DNA of 64,000 bases, taken from contig OZ014412.1 of the NCBI GenBank assembly GCA_963965975.1, forward strand, positions 14,708,849 through 14,772,848, given 5' to 3'. The notes under the pieces were generated by a model. That model was given only the letters and a program-made list of their open reading frames with translations, searched no databases and was not told where the DNA came from. This document shows, in pieces, positions 35,735-48,442 of the stretch. The position numbers and the translations under genes are program-made. The stretch comes from Xestospongia bergquistia. Lineage: Eukaryota > Porifera > Demospongiae > Haplosclerida > Petrosiidae. How positions within the stretch are numbered: the stretch's first letter is position 1; each line of letters starts with the position of its first letter.

Positions 35735-36009
35735 CTACAAATAGAAATATATGGTAGAACAGTATAGGTATATAGTATGACATAACTTGTTAGCATGTTG
35801 TTAACTAATAGAATTAATTGAATTCCTTAATTAACTTAATTAACACATTCAACGTAGGCATAAAACTTGGTATTATACTATATGATACAATGTAAAAGCA
35901 CTTTCTGGACTCTAACAGTAAAGAGCAATAAAAATAATACAATAGGCTGAGGATATTTAAAGCTGAACTTTAGAATAAATAAGTTGAATATGTGCTTAGC
36001 AAGCATAGA

Positions 36010-36130
36010 GTTGATTGACTAATTAAAAACATATCAAATCCCAGTAGATCACAAATCTTTTGACATTTCCCACTGATTGGATATGCCAATTACAATAAGT
36101 CATACTTTTCAGCTTTATAACTAAATATTA
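36010..36130 (-). pseudogene. Decayed death-domain exon inside the last intron
   Basis: Minus-strand LAYPISGKCQKICDLLGFDM aligns with FLYSITGKWHEIGDLLGVDV of the 16.4-kb remnant. Stops surround it and the second half of the domain is gone. Flanking intron DNA up to 36350 matches 16600-16870. The gene therefore once had (or received) an extra death-domain exon between its GTPase and present death-domain exons. Confidence 0.6.
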
Positions 36131-36356
36131 AATAGAAAAAACAAAAGTTATAGTGTGTAAGGATAAAGGCAGGACAATGTGATTAACAGGAATATAATTG
36201 TACTTCTGACAGTGCAAACAAACAAATCAGTCAATTCACAATCGGTGTAAAATAACTATTATTTGAGTTTATAAAGACTTTACGTTTATAATACACACAC
36301 ACACACATATGTATATAACTTTAATACACTACCATATGAAAAATAAATTTGCTAAC

Positions 36357-38429
36357 CATTTTCCTTCTCAACTGTAGCAGCATCGTTATTGATCCAAGGT
36401 AGTTGTCTTGATCGATCAATACTTTTCATTGTCATGCCATCTTTACAACAAGTAATCATCTTCTTATCTTCATTTGGACGACACAAATGGCCTGCTGGAG
36501 GTGGACATACAGAGCAAAGAAAACGTTCCTGAGGCATCGAGAGAATTGGTTTATAATGAAATTTTTTGACAACATCTCCAATAGCTTCAAAGATAACATC
36601 CTTGATAGTAGAGCACTTTGTAGGAGGGCCAGAATAATATATCTCTATCCAGTATATAGCATCAATAAGTAAAACTGCTCCTCCAGGACCAATACATGTT
36701 AAACGAACTGCATTGCGATACTGTATCTCAGATTCTGATGGTTGATGAAGGTTAAAATGTGGTGTGATGTGTCGTTTCAGAAGACCCACAACCACAGCAG
36801 GAAAGAGACCTTGAGGAATTGGTTTTGAATACCACGTTAAAACAAAGCAATCAATGGTTTTAATAAATGGACCTCTAATGCTTCCTAGAAGAGAAGTTGT
36901 GGGTAAAACACTCGGTAGAAAAAATTTGCCTTTTTCAGGCAATGGAGCAATAACAAATATATCTTCCATCAACTTTAAGAAATCATCCGCGGTAAAATCA
37001 GGTGAAAAACCATCAGGAAGATGATCTAGAAGCTCACGAGTAAAAATCCCTTCATACTTGAGTTGGATATGAGAATTAGCTGGAAGAACTATATTCATTT
37101 CTTCTAATTGTGTAACAGCATCTGCAAATGAAATGCTGACTACTTCCGAGAGCTTGTTAAAAAGGGGCTGAGGATGGAGGAAAACCACCTTAGGCAATAC
37201 AGCAGGAAAATATAAGAAAATTGTCAAATCGTGATAGTAAAGTAAAGAAGCTTCAATGTCTTTACTATCCATCTCAAGCATCTTGCCTATTCTTAAGCAT
37301 TCCCTTTTACTGATGACCATTGATTTGATAATTTTCTGAAGATCCTCCAATTCAAGCTTAAACAGAAACCATCGTGCTGGAATTTCTGCTTCAATGAAAG
37401 ATTGGCTAACAATTGTACGAATCCTCTCAGCTATTTTCATTTCAAGCTCACCTCTGGCTGTTGTGTTGACAGGAAATATTATCTCCTTTTTGGCTTCACA
37501 ATAATTCCTATGCATACCTCTGAATTGACTTAAAGTAGACCACAAACGAGCATTCTTTTCTTCCAACGTCTCGCCCACGCATTCCGTGACTTTATCAAAA
37601 AACGTGCCAAGAATAAGAAGGGAGGGCTCGGGATGCGAAAAACTAACGTGAATTTTCCGCAATTCAGGCTTCTCTAGGGACGTTAAGGAACGGAAAGAAG
37701 AGTGAAGTAGTTGTAAATTGGTTATTTGTCGCTCTATAGGGGCACCAATCTGTTGACCCTTACAACTAAAGTAAAATTTTGGCTTGTCTTCAAGCTTCTC
37801 ATTTAACTTTTGTGTAAGAATATTAACTGGACTGTAGCGTAATATTGCCGGAGCAATGTCTAAAAAGGCTGCTTGTCCACCTGAATCTACACAGTAAATC
37901 CAATGAGAGTGGAACAGCTCAGGAGATTCTTTTACAGCAGGCATAATCTCAGCAATCTCATTTGCTGTTTGTGAAACAGGTGGAGATGTTGGCTTTGAAG
38001 GAGTAACTGAGGTAACTTCATTGAGGTCTGGTGGTGTTTCCTCTTGTGAACCATCATCATCAGATGAACTATTGCTATCCTCATGTTGTGTAGTGGAATC
38101 AACAGGAGAAGATGGGACTCCAAGTTTTATGGCTTTGGCAATCATATGTTTTACATATGGAGTATTAACTTCTTCCCAAAATTGACTGGTAGAAGAAGAA
38201 TCAGTTGACTCACTTCCTGCGCATGCAACAAGACTTGCAGTCTCTACTCTTCTTACTTCAGGAGCAGTGGCTACGGAAGTGCTGTGATGTTGTGTAGGTG
38301 GTGGGAGATTTAATAACAATTTCAGGATAGATGACTTTCCTGTCCCAGGTGCTCCAGACAGTGATAACTTTGAGTATTTACATCGAATTCGACCTTCTTT
38401 CAGTGCCTTATAAAGTAAACCAGTATAAT
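36357..38429 (-). CDS. Main exon: P-loop (Roc-like) GTPase, COR-like and C-terminal region
   Basis: A 2.07-kb exon, open throughout. The acceptor CTATAG|AT at 38429/38430 joins in phase 1 to the ankyrin exon ending 40810. The donor is G|GTTAGC at 36357/36356. In order: LYKALKEGRIRCKYSKLSL, Walker A SGAPGTGKSS, a long Ser/Pro/acidic insert, switch motif YCVDSGGQAAFLDIAP (DxGGQ, as in Roc/Rab GTPases), a G4-like LILGTFFDKV, then a COR-like region (IPARWFLFKLELEDL, SLLYYHDLTIFLYF, VFLHPQPLFNKLSEVV). A conserved tail follows (GLFPAVVVGLL, a Cys-rich FLCSVCPPPAGHLC). The classical NKxD is replaced by FFDK, so nucleotide specificity is uncertain. The architecture ANK-Roc-COR-death resembles DAPK1 without the kinase. 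Expected cytosolic signalling scaffold; function inferred. Confidence 0.85.
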
Positions 38430-38589
38430 CTATAGAACAAAAGAGAGAAAATAGTTACGTAACTAACTAGTGCTGTGATACTGTATAACATTCTATGTTA
38501 GCCTTTAAATTGGTACAGTAATACATTATGAATGATATCATAAGGTTATATGCAGTGGCTAACCTACCGGTAACTGGAGACCAAACCGA

Positions 38590-40395
38590 ACGATTATAAA
38601 TTGGTAAACTATGTGAAATTTCGGAAACAAGACGCCAGAATTATTTTGAATGCAAAGAAAAGGTTGGAAAAAGAACTTAAGCCTGAACTAAGATATTATG
38701 AGATAAAGTACTGCTGTATATATACACTGAGGGCAGTCCTTCCAGGCTATAGGAAAAGGGATTAGATCAACTTAGTAAGGGTAATTGTCACATCTGATGA
38801 TGATAATGATTTTTATATACAGTATATTTAAACACGACTGACCAGCACACATTAGCCTTTGTGTTAATGTAAGTGGTACTGCCTTAGAAGTGAAGAGTGT
38901 GTCAACTGAGCATAACCATGAAATATCACAGGTAAGCGTTGGAATGGTCTCAGTTTTAACATGACATGCGACAATGTTATATAGGCACTATTTAAGCACA
39001 TTCCTCACCATAGACGCCTTGATAAAGAAGAAAAAGAAAACCAGCAAAACTGTCACATATTAGAATCAACAAGATGCTCCAACAACAATTATGTCAAGAG
39101 ACAGAAAAGATTGTGCTTCTACAGGATCTGTCAAATATATCGTTTGATTCAAAGAAAGGGCAGTCAAGGAATGTTTTGGATATAACTATCAAAGTGCTAA
39201 TAGAGATGTATGGTATGTATAATTACTATATTAATCAAGGCCTTGACAGCTGGTAAATGTACAATATAGTATGTCCTATTCATTAACTCATCAGTTGAAC
39301 TGTCTTTTCATATATAGTTCAATCAAGTTCAAAAGGCAAACATAACCTTAGTCAACATGAAAAGTACTGTAAAGCTTCTTTGCTGACATCAGAGCTGGCT
39401 TCTGTTGCTAGTTGAGCATCACATGTCCATTTTGATCATCTATTACAAGTACTGAAAGACCTGATAGTTCATTGGAAAAGCAATCAAGAGGTCACTCTTG
39501 TTGACATTGACGTGTACATTATTCCTCTCATGGCCAAGTTTGCCATCAGTTTAAGGTTTAGTTAAAGGCTTAAAAGTGTAGGGGGTAGGGTCTAGTTATA
39601 GTATACCCAATTTAGGTACACTATAATACATATCTCATAATATATTAATCCTTTCTTTTGTTAACAGGTTCTGATGATGATGACACTTCTAGTAGTGTGT
39701 GATCAAGGTAATACTACAACTGTAATAAACTCATCTGTGGGAGCACTTACAGATATACATGAACAATGTAAGTTACATTACATCAATTACAGAAAAGTTT
39801 CAAACATATTTTACAATGTAGGTACAAGTACATGTACTAGCAGTCGTTTAAGGCCACCACAGCCTTCTACAAAGACTACTGAATGTGTTGGTCTGATGAG
39901 GCATCTCTCTGATTCTAGTTGTTGAAAGCCCTTCTAAGATTCTCAAACAACAGAGTTTTATAGGTGAGTTATAACACTATAACCATTCTTTATTATAGTA
40001 TTTCTAAAGGATTAAAATTTCCACCTGTTTTAAATAAAAGAGGTAGACCTAATTGCCATGACTGCACGACCCTTGGACTACTAGCTAAACGATTGGAAAA
40101 TTCCAAGAAAACTAAAAGTTTCAGTTGTAAACACTGCTCAGAAAAAGAAAGAGGTACATCTAATACTGAATGGTTCTGTTATGACTACCTACACTTACAT
40201 TTATAGTTATAATTATTGTCTTGGTATGTTGATTCATCAGAAACTGAAAAGTGCTCTAAAAACTGGTGGCCTTATAGAAGAGCATGAAATAGAGTGCCAT
40301 TCTGAGAAAATATCAAATGCATTACTGAATGAGAATGTAGATGTTCATCTGGTTCGCCAATATTTAACTGATGATGCTTGGAAATTTATTTGAAG
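38590..40395 (+). pseudogene. MULE transposase remnant in an intron of the ANK gene
   Basis: Plus-strand fragments follow MULE order: a zinc-finger exon ISLCVNVSGTALEVKSVSTE then HNHEISQ|GTAAGC (38930); ALFKHIPHHRRLDKEEKE; MLQQQLCQETEKIVLLQDLS (39074 on); KASLLTSELASVAS (about 39380); FPPVLNKRGRPNC; and a final EEHEIECHSEKISNALLNEN. The same N-terminal order occurs in the MULE at 56.4 kb. The whole catalytic core between the DLS motif and the LAS motif is missing, and frames change several times. It is transcribed antisense to the host gene. Dead element. Confidence 0.65.
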
Positions 40396-40532
40396 ATGTT
40401 GTTGAAAGAAAGAAAGACTGTGATGTTTGGCTATGAAAGATATGCCATCATGATCTTAATGGCAGTAAATAAAAGCAGTCAATTATTTGTGGTTCGTGCC
40501 TTGAATGGTATAGTTTACTAGGCAATAGTCAA

Positions 40533-40560
40533 TTAACCCTTTATTCACTGTTACCGGTAG
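40533..40560 (+). mobile_element. Lone PiggyBac-like end motif
   Basis: TTAACCCTTTATTCACTG followed by the palindrome TACCGGTA. It resembles the TTAA-CCCTTTA start of the elements at 56.94 and 60.80 kb. No partner end is seen. Confidence 0.25.
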
Positions 40561-40809
40561 AATAGTCGGTACAGGAAGGTTAGACACAGTGAGCATATAC
40601 TCTTAGAGTATTAGAAATTGGTACTGATTGTTGCTTGTAATCCTTGATTATGAGTTTGTACAGATTATATAGTCATGGCACTGTTATTACTAGCAGTATA
40701 CATCATGTTACTAGGTTACATTATATCATTGTGTTGATATTTATTGTATGTACATTCTAATGTAAAGAATATAACAATGAAGTACATTACAATAGAAATA
40801 TACACTGAC

Positions 40810-40993
40810 CATATAGTGACTTGTCAATTAACTGTAGTATTTTGTCTTTATTGACATCATTAGATTTTATCATGTCAGCAGGTGTTTGGCCCTTGTTATT
40901 CTTTATGTTGGCATCTGCACCACATAACAATAATACTTCAACACAATCTACTTTCCCTCTACGACAGGCATCATGTAAGGGGCTAAGTCCATC
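40810..40993 (-). CDS. Ankyrin-repeat exon of the ANK-Roc-COR-death gene
   Basis: A 184-nt exon between CACATAG (acceptor, minus strand) and G|GTCAGT. It reads DGLSPLHDACRRGKVDCVEV, then LLLCGADANIKNNKGQTPAD, a canonical ankyrin repeat (TPLH-type start, VLLxxGADxN, N.G.TP) followed by a half-repeat and a linker DKILQLIDKSLY. It starts in phase 0, matching the 55.09-kb exon, and ends in phase 1, matching the GTPase exon, where the split codon gives Asp. Ankyrin repeats bind partner proteins and probably provide the sensing or recruiting part. Confidence 0.85.
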
Positions 40994-41039
40994 CTATGTG
41001 ATAAAAGAAATTATAGTAAGAGGAACATGATAGAAACTT

Positions 41040-42460
41040 TACATTATAGAGCTATAAGATAATCATTATTATAATAATGTAATAAAGATAATGTGGGGAA
41101 TATACTAAATTGATATAATGCTAATATTTATGTACTTCCAGTCATATTATTACAATTATCCAACATATGATGATCTATACTATGTGTTATGATTGTAATA
41201 ACTACTGTATATGAATTCAATATTGATGATATCTGTTATATTTGTTATTAAAATTATCTATAATAAACATATCTTATGATAGTGATTGATTAGTTGGAAG
41301 GGTATTCCAAAATATATTGACAACAAGTAATACATACTACTATTACAATGTTACAAGGAGTATGACATAAAATAAATTAAATTAGCACATTAAATATCTG
41401 GTTGTAACATTACTGAGTTAACTATTTCGTAATTGATATTTACACTGACTATACCAGCAGGAGAAATTAGTTATCATCACAACAGATGTCAGTATAGTTA
41501 TATAAAATGTTAGGATTAATACAAGAAGTAGTTTGTAAAGATTCAATTATGCATCACGAATAATCAGAAAGAATCTAATATACAAGTCTAATTATTCTCT
41601 CAATATAAATACTAGAGCATATTTCTACAAGTAATTAACAGTATCCTGGTATATTCACTATGTTAATACTTAGAATGTCTAACCATTTAACTTATCATTA
41701 TCATAGAATAAACATAGTGATGATGACAGTGACTATAATTACACTTAGTACTAGGATTATAGTAAATACAGACATGTTGTTTATATTGTGTGATATGTTA
41801 GCTTTGGAAAGGTGGAGATAATTTCATTCTAGCTTATATCAGGTATTACTAGCACCTCATATATTGTAGTAGTAGGTAGTAGTTGTATGTACATAAACAA
41901 ATAGACAGAGCTCAAGTGATATGCTGTCAGTGTTCTTCTTGTTAATTAATTTTCCATATCTGTTTCTTAATGATTGCTCTTACATCTTTTAGAACACAAA
42001 GCAATTTACTGTCTTTGGAATTATATGAAATTTAAGTCAAAAACTACAAAATTCATAATGCTAACATGTAAACTTATTCAAGTCACTAACAATAAGAAAT
42101 TCTAGTATACAAATCTTTCAAAAATAAAATAACAGAGCATAATTAGTATTTCAAGTAAACAATATCCTGGTATATTCGCTTTGTTGCCTCTGAGAGGGTA
42201 AAACAATTTATCTTATATAATAGACTAAAAGTAATTAAGACACTGTCTAGTTAGTGTTAGGACTATAGTAAATGTAGGCATGTTGTATATATTGTGATGA
42301 TATGTAGGCGTTTCAAACTTAAAGATAATTTCATTCTAACTAATTGTAGTCACTAAGTCATTGGAGTTAACCCTCACATACCAATTATAAGCATATTAGC
42401 ACTTTACTACACACTACAACAATGCTTTCTTTATGATCTCTTACATCAACCAACAATTAA
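41040..42460. repeat. Intronic repeat family, copies at 41.46-41.83 and 42.06-42.35 kb
   Basis: 41455-41830 and, more diverged, 42055-42345 share CAGTATCCTGGTATATTC, GTAAATACAGACATGTTGT and GATAATTTCATTCT. They also match 44605-44910, 45925-46050 and 54448-54850. All lie in the same 14-kb intron and the same orientation. Likely relics of repeated local duplication; no ankyrin exon survives in them. Confidence 0.75.
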
Positions 42461-42466
42461 TATATA

Positions 42467-42542
42467 TATTAGCATTGTATATTACAGACACTATGTTATT
42501 ATAATATAACAACATAGCGTCTGTAATATACAGTGCTAATAT
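42467..42542. repeat. 76-bp near-perfect hairpin
   Basis: The left arm starts TATTAGCATTGTATATTACA and the right arm ends TGTAATATACAGTGCTAATA. About 33-bp arms with roughly two mismatches surround a short TTATAATA-type centre. It directly abuts MITE copy C. Confidence 0.9.
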
Positions 42543-42544
42543 AG

Positions 42545-42948
42545 GTGACCTAATTTGGGAAAAGGGACCACTTCTGTCAAATAAAAAAAAATCTCAGTAG
42601 GGACAGAAAAGTGATGATTTCAATATTTTGGAGAATTTGAGTTAAACCAAAAAAAAGAGAATAGTACCTGACAGTCATTTTGAAGCTTCTATAAAGACAA
42701 AGTTCTCGCTAGATTAGTGCGTAGAAGCATTTGCGTTCTAATATATTATACGGTATGCGGGGGTTGAAAATTAAATTCCACTTTCTCAAAATTAATGTTT
42801 GGTAGTAGCCACTGTATTTCCGTTTATATCTTGTTCTTTAGCAACGCATGCATTTATCAAAGCTATCAAACAATTCAGCATTATCTATATTTTAAAATGG
42901 TATGAAAATGTGAAAATGATAGAAATGACTTATTGCATATCCAGTCAC
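42545..42948 (+). mobile_element. MITE, copy C
   Basis: Same family as 17311-17732 in the same orientation (AAAAGGGACCACTTCTGTC, CCTGACAGTCATTTTGAAG, GTAGTAGCCACT, AACAATTCAGCATTATCTA). Terminal repeats are worn (GTGACCTAATTTG / CATATCCAGTCAC). More diverged than A and B. Confidence 0.8.
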
Positions 42949-43009
42949 ATATATAAATTAAGATGTTATCTTAATTATAGCTACTACAATAACAAGTTTT
43001 GTCTTTGAA

Positions 43010-46000
43010 ATTACTTTAGGAATGCATATACATATAAAGTTATATGAGACACAGTTATATGCATACAATTACAAACACATTACTACTATATTACGTACTG
43101 AAGGAATGACTTCTTTATATTATCTGACACTAGCAAACACAATTTAATTATATCTCATAGTGGCCAGATGTGATGAATACACGACAACAATAATCATTTG
43201 GAAAACCTAATGTTACAAATATATAACACAGTCGATAATGTAACCTTCTCTAGCTGTAACTATTAAAGAGTACATGTGTTAAGCTTCAATTATTTATAAT
43301 AAATTAAGGTACTACTTGTCTATTTAGAGCAACCAAATTAATTTGTTCTATGAATAGCAAATCTGTTAAAGTCCTCCCAATATTGAGCTGAGTCGATGAT
43401 CATCACTAAATTTGAGACATAGAGATGCACTGTGATGTTTCTTGGAGATAAATCTCACCTATAATAACTACAGCTACATGAGAAGTTTTAAGCTTGTAAC
43501 ATTAAGATTTCTGTCAAAACAAACTTTTTTTGTCATCTGAGGTTTCTTAGCCATGCTGAATTTTTGAAGTCACATTGAGCTTTCGTCACACAATATTTTA
43601 ACCTATGCTATTTTTGTCCAAGGCCAAACAACTGCTAGAAACGTTTTCATCCCACCATTCAATTTTGTTATTGTCAAGATTGAGCTGAAAAGAAAGTATG
43701 GATGAGAGAGGTGATGTAATTAATGAAGCATTTCTTTATGTGTATGAGAAGAAATATCCAGATGGAGCCAGAATAACTAGTAAAAAGTAGTTATCATATT
43801 ATCTCAGCTCTCAATTAATATAATTATCATTATTTCATACAATAGGATGTTGTATTGTTATTCTAACTACTCAAAGAAAAGTCTTGCTTAAGAATGCCAA
43901 AATAATAATAGAATTATTATGGCAGGAACAATAAGATTCAATTCTTCCAAATTTTGAAGTTGGAGTCGAAGTTATGAAAAAGTATTTTTGATAATTTTTA
44001 TCTTAGGATGACATATTACAAGCAGATTTTTATCCTAACATAAAATATTGCAAAGCATTTTGAATTCTAGGACAAAATATGGCACCATAAATATTTTGTC
44101 CTAGGATAAATTTTGTGCTGTTATTTTGTTATTTTGTGCTTTTATGTTACTTTGTTCAGTTGTTTGTTTTATAGTCTTTGAAAAGAAAGAAAAAGTTTGT
44201 ACAAGGGTTAGAGCCTCTGTGATCACTAAATTAGGTTGTGAACTAAAGGCAGAGTTAATCAAATGTGACTTTGTTGTTTGTTAATTGTAAATTTACTAAC
44301 AGACCAATTGAAACAATCAACAGTCATGATCAATTGTCAGTCATTTTACAATATTACTGATAATTGTCATTGACACAGTTATAACTAAGGAAGTTACAAA
44401 AGACACACAAAGATCTGTTACTTGAATTTTGAATTTGTTATAAACATTATTTATGGTTTGTGACTTCATGTGTTTCTACATGTGTTAATTCATCATATAA
44501 TATAATGTTCTTAACATAAAATATATACTTAATATCAAATATGTTCATAATATGAAATATGTTGTAATGTATCTTTAATAATAATCACACTGTAAGCAAA
44601 TAATGATGCCAATGACAACAGAGATGCTGGTATAAAGTTATATAAAATGTTAGGATTAATAAAAGAAGTATTTTGTAAACATTCATATACATGTCATGTT
44701 GTAAGAAGTTACTAACAATCAGAAAAATTTATTATACAAGTCTAGTTATGCTCTTAATGTAAATACCAAAGCATATTTCTACAAATAATAACAGTATCCT
44801 GGTATATTTATCATGTTGATACTTCAAATGTCAAAACATTTATATTATATCATGGAATAAACATAGTGGTGACAATGACTATAATTATAGCTAGTATTAT
44901 ATAATATGATTATAGTAGTACAAACAATATTATGTAATAAAAATATAATTAAAATCATTGTTAACTGATAAATTTTTTCAGCAAAAATGTTAAGTCATCA
45001 CTTTTATTTTAACTATTTTCATTTTAAGAATTACACTGATATAATATGTTCAAATAAAAACATTACATTATAATAACTTAGGACATGTGCACAAAAGTCA
45101 TAATATCTATGACTAGATACTACATATAATAAAAATATATTTTACTTTTACACTAAATCCTCAGTTATATATACAAATTTCAACTATTGGAAAGTGACTT
45201 GCAAAGCCACACATAAAATAATAAACTATATAGTAACTGCTTCTAATCTGCTATCCATGTTGACTGTAACTGTGTGTGAAGATGACATTGCTTGAACCAC
45301 AATAAAAATAGCTGTTTTAATGATTCATTTCACTTATCTGAACAAATCCACTATCTGTACACTTATAAAGAATATCATAAACAAAAATTTTGGATAACTC
45401 AAGATGTACTGTACATAAATGGAGTGTCTAAAGTAATAACACTGACAAATAATAAGACCATATGTGACCAAAATACAAAGATGGTATGTAACACAAATAA
45501 ACTTCAAGTGAGTGCTTGCACATAAATGGTTGTATTGTGGCCCCCTTGAATACAAATCACTAAATTTAATATATGAGATGTTTAATATTTGGTCTTATGG
45601 TTACCAAATTCCATGACATCTTGTTCAAGATGAACATGTAGCAGTTGTTTTAATGCAAGCACTTGTTTGAAATTAGTTTGCACATTAGGTACCATTTTCC
45701 TATTTTTAGTCACAAGTCTCAGTTGTATGTTTAATAATAATTTATGAAATATTCATTCATTTTATACATGAAGTTTGGCATATGTAATGATAGTACCATA
45801 CAATATATCTGGTTGTGCAATGCTATGTTAATGATTTTGCAAATGATATATTCTATAACTTATTGTAGTTAATTGCTATTAATACATTACCATAATGAAT
45901 GATATGAACTGGAGTTTGAGGAAAACTTCTCATGTAAACTTATTCAAGTCACTAACAATAAAAATTCTATTACCAAAATTTTCAAAGTAAAATAACAGCA

Positions 46001-46320
46001 TAATTAGTATTCCAAGTAATAAATCATATCCTAGTATATTAATTTTGTTTAGTGCACCCACGAATGTACTTCCAAAATTGTCATGGTGACGTAACTTTCG
46101 ATTCTACAGCATATCCTTAAGATTTTTGCACTAAATGATAGCACGTGATGAGCTCTGTAAATATAATATTTAAGTATTGCCTGATGATGTTTTGTATTTG
46201 CCAACCTAATTTTGTGCATATTGTAAAATTTTACACGATTATGACGTCATAAATTAATTTCCTTCACCACTTCCTGGAGTTCACATGATCAACTTCTTTG
46301 TGATTTAAGTCTATCTTTCT
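43010..46320. other. Intronic AT-rich DNA with two more intronic-repeat copies
   Basis: Repeat-family copies lie at 44605-44910 and 45925-46050. Otherwise there is nothing recognisable. A small hairpin (GGACAAAATAT/ATATTTTGTCC) lies near 44070-44103. Confidence 0.5.
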
Positions 46321-46429
46321 ATCTCTTTATCGATGTCATCAAAGTCGAAGACACAAAGGCAACGCGAGGAATCATTAGTACTAGCAGAGAAAGTAAAATG
46401 AATGTTGATCTAGTCAGGAGGAGTCAATA

Positions 46430-46850
46430 ATGGAGGGTCAGTTTAGTGGAACGACCGACGAGGTTAGAACTGAACCTGAAGGACTTGCTGAATTGTTGGT
46501 GCTGTCTGGTGATGCCTTAGACATGGAGGATGAAGACGTCGACCCATCATTTGATTTAGGCTCAAGCTTGAAGTCTGATAAGAGATCATATGATCGACAA
46601 CTTTTGTGACAAATGGGTCACTCATCTTAACCATGAAGATAGAGTTTGTCTTGGCCTCCTTCTCTGCTTTCAACTTAGACCTGTACTTAGAAAGGGTGTA
46701 ACAGAATCAGCAGAGTTTTCTTCATAAAAACCAGCATTAGATTCAATATCCCTCCAAAGAATCCAGAAACATTTTGAAAGGTACACCATTACATGCTTAC
46801 TTATCTTGAAGATATACCAAAAGGCTGAGACTTAGAGATGTTAGGAAGAA
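46430..46850 (+). pseudogene. N-terminal fragment of a DNA-transposon protein
   Basis: An ATG at 46430 opens 59 codons (MEGQFSGTTDEVRTEPEG; acidic DMEDEDVDPSFDLGSS; stop 46607-46609). A different frame continues with CDKWVTHLNHEDRVCLGLLL and LRKGVTESAEF, reminiscent of the N-terminal region of sponge and cnidarian DDE transposon proteins. The frame is then broken by the retroelement copy starting at about 46854. The local sequence is GC-richer than its surroundings. Family not named with confidence. Confidence 0.4.
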
Positions 46851-46853
46851 AGT

Positions 46854-48442
46854 TCAAAATATATTCAGACCACCAACCACTCAAATATTTTTTCAGTGAA
46901 GCCCGTCCGATACCAGTGATGGCTGCATCAAGGATTCAACATTGGTCACTACTCCTCAGTTCTTATGAATATGAGATTGATATCGACCAGGATCCAAAGT
47001 AGCAAATGCTGATGCTCTCAGTAGACTCCCTTTACCAGAGACCACACCCGAGTCAAGTAAAGATGGATCGGTAGAACTACTTATTCATCAACTCTCAGAA
47101 GTAATTGTCACTGTTAATCAAATAAAGAATTGGACAGAAAAGGATCCAATCTTATCTCGAGTTCATCATTTTGTATTACACGGATGGCCAAACATTGTTG
47201 ACAATGAAGATCTCAAGCCATACTTTAACCGTCGAGATGAACTCAGCATCGTCAAAGGGTGTGTCTTGTGGGGATCACAAGTAATCATACTTACACCTGC
47301 TCAGTCACTGGTGTTGAATCAACTACATGACACTCATCCTGGAGTCAGTCAAATGAAAAGTCTTAGTCGTTCATATGTCTGGTGACCAGATATAGACAGT
47401 GATATTGTGAAGAGAGTGAGAGGATGTAATATGTGTCAAATGAATAGACCTTCTCCTAGTAAAGCTCATCTCCACCCATGGGAGTATCCCTCTAGACCTT
47501 GGGCGCGGATACACATTGACCATGATGGTCCCTTCATGGGAAAAATGTTTTTAGTGGTCATAGACGCTCATTCCAAATGAATTGATGTTGAAATACTGAA
47601 CTCTACTTCTGCCGTGAGCACCATTATTAAAATTTGTTCATTATTTGCTACACACGGCATACCAGAACGGTTGGTGTCAGATAATGGATCAGGTTTTCGA
47701 AGCAAGGAATTCAAGCAATTCACAACTCAGAGTGGTATTAAACACAAATTCACATCACCTTACCATCCCTCCTCCAATGGACTTGCTGAAAGAGCAGTTC
47801 AAAGTTTCAAGAGTACAGTTGTTAAAATGGATGGTCCAATTGATGTACGTTTATCTAGATTTTTACTTCAGTATAGGGTAACACCCCAGACTACTACTGG
47901 ACTTTCCCCGTCTCAACTCCTAATGGAGAGGAAGATAAGAACATGTTTAGATGCACTACATCCTGATATGTCAGAAGATGTCGAGAAGAAACAGGAGAAA
48001 CTCATCTCTGGCAAGGAACCTTGAAAGTTTAAACTGGATCATCTGTTGTTTGCAAAAAATTTTCATGAATCTATGTGGATACTGGTGAAGGTAACTAAAA
48101 TAACTGGACCTTTATCGTATGAAGTTACAACTGAAAGTGGCATGACTTTACGACGTCATGTTGACGATCTTCGAAGATTTTCAGAAGAGTCACAAACTAC
48201 ATTATCAACTCAAGAGGATTGGTCAATAATAGATACCACACCTCAAGGAAGACCTCAACATAATCAGGTAGAAGTTTCAGAAGCTGAAGAAGATCGTGTG
48301 GAACCAACAGAGCCTACTCAATCCACACCTGAAAATCCAACACCAGTATTGCGTTTACCAGTTAGAAGATCAAGTCTAAAATGAAAACCGCCCGAAACAT
48401 TTGCTCCACTCATTCGAACTTAAAAACTTAAAAGGGTGAAAA
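46854..48442 (+). pseudogene. Truncated duplicate of the Ty3/gypsy pol 3' half
   Basis: Matches 52590-54106 of the complete element: the end of RNase H ([25 protein letters not shown]), the integrase zinc-binding and DDE core (HIDHDGPF, VSDNGSGF, GLAERAVQSF) and the C-terminal tail to PVRRSSLK (48381). Stops occur near 47383 (TGG to TGA) and 47579 (TGG to TGA), and frames shift near the start. Unlike the downstream copy it keeps CGA after SDNGSGF and retains the full C-terminal segment. It lacks everything upstream of RNase H and has no 5' LTR. Confidence 0.85.

Noticed and set aside
47645..47881. Overlapping +2 frame ORF in the integrase (also 53423-53620)
   Set aside because: Same ORF appears in both element copies because the DNA is duplicated; the integrase frame explains the region.
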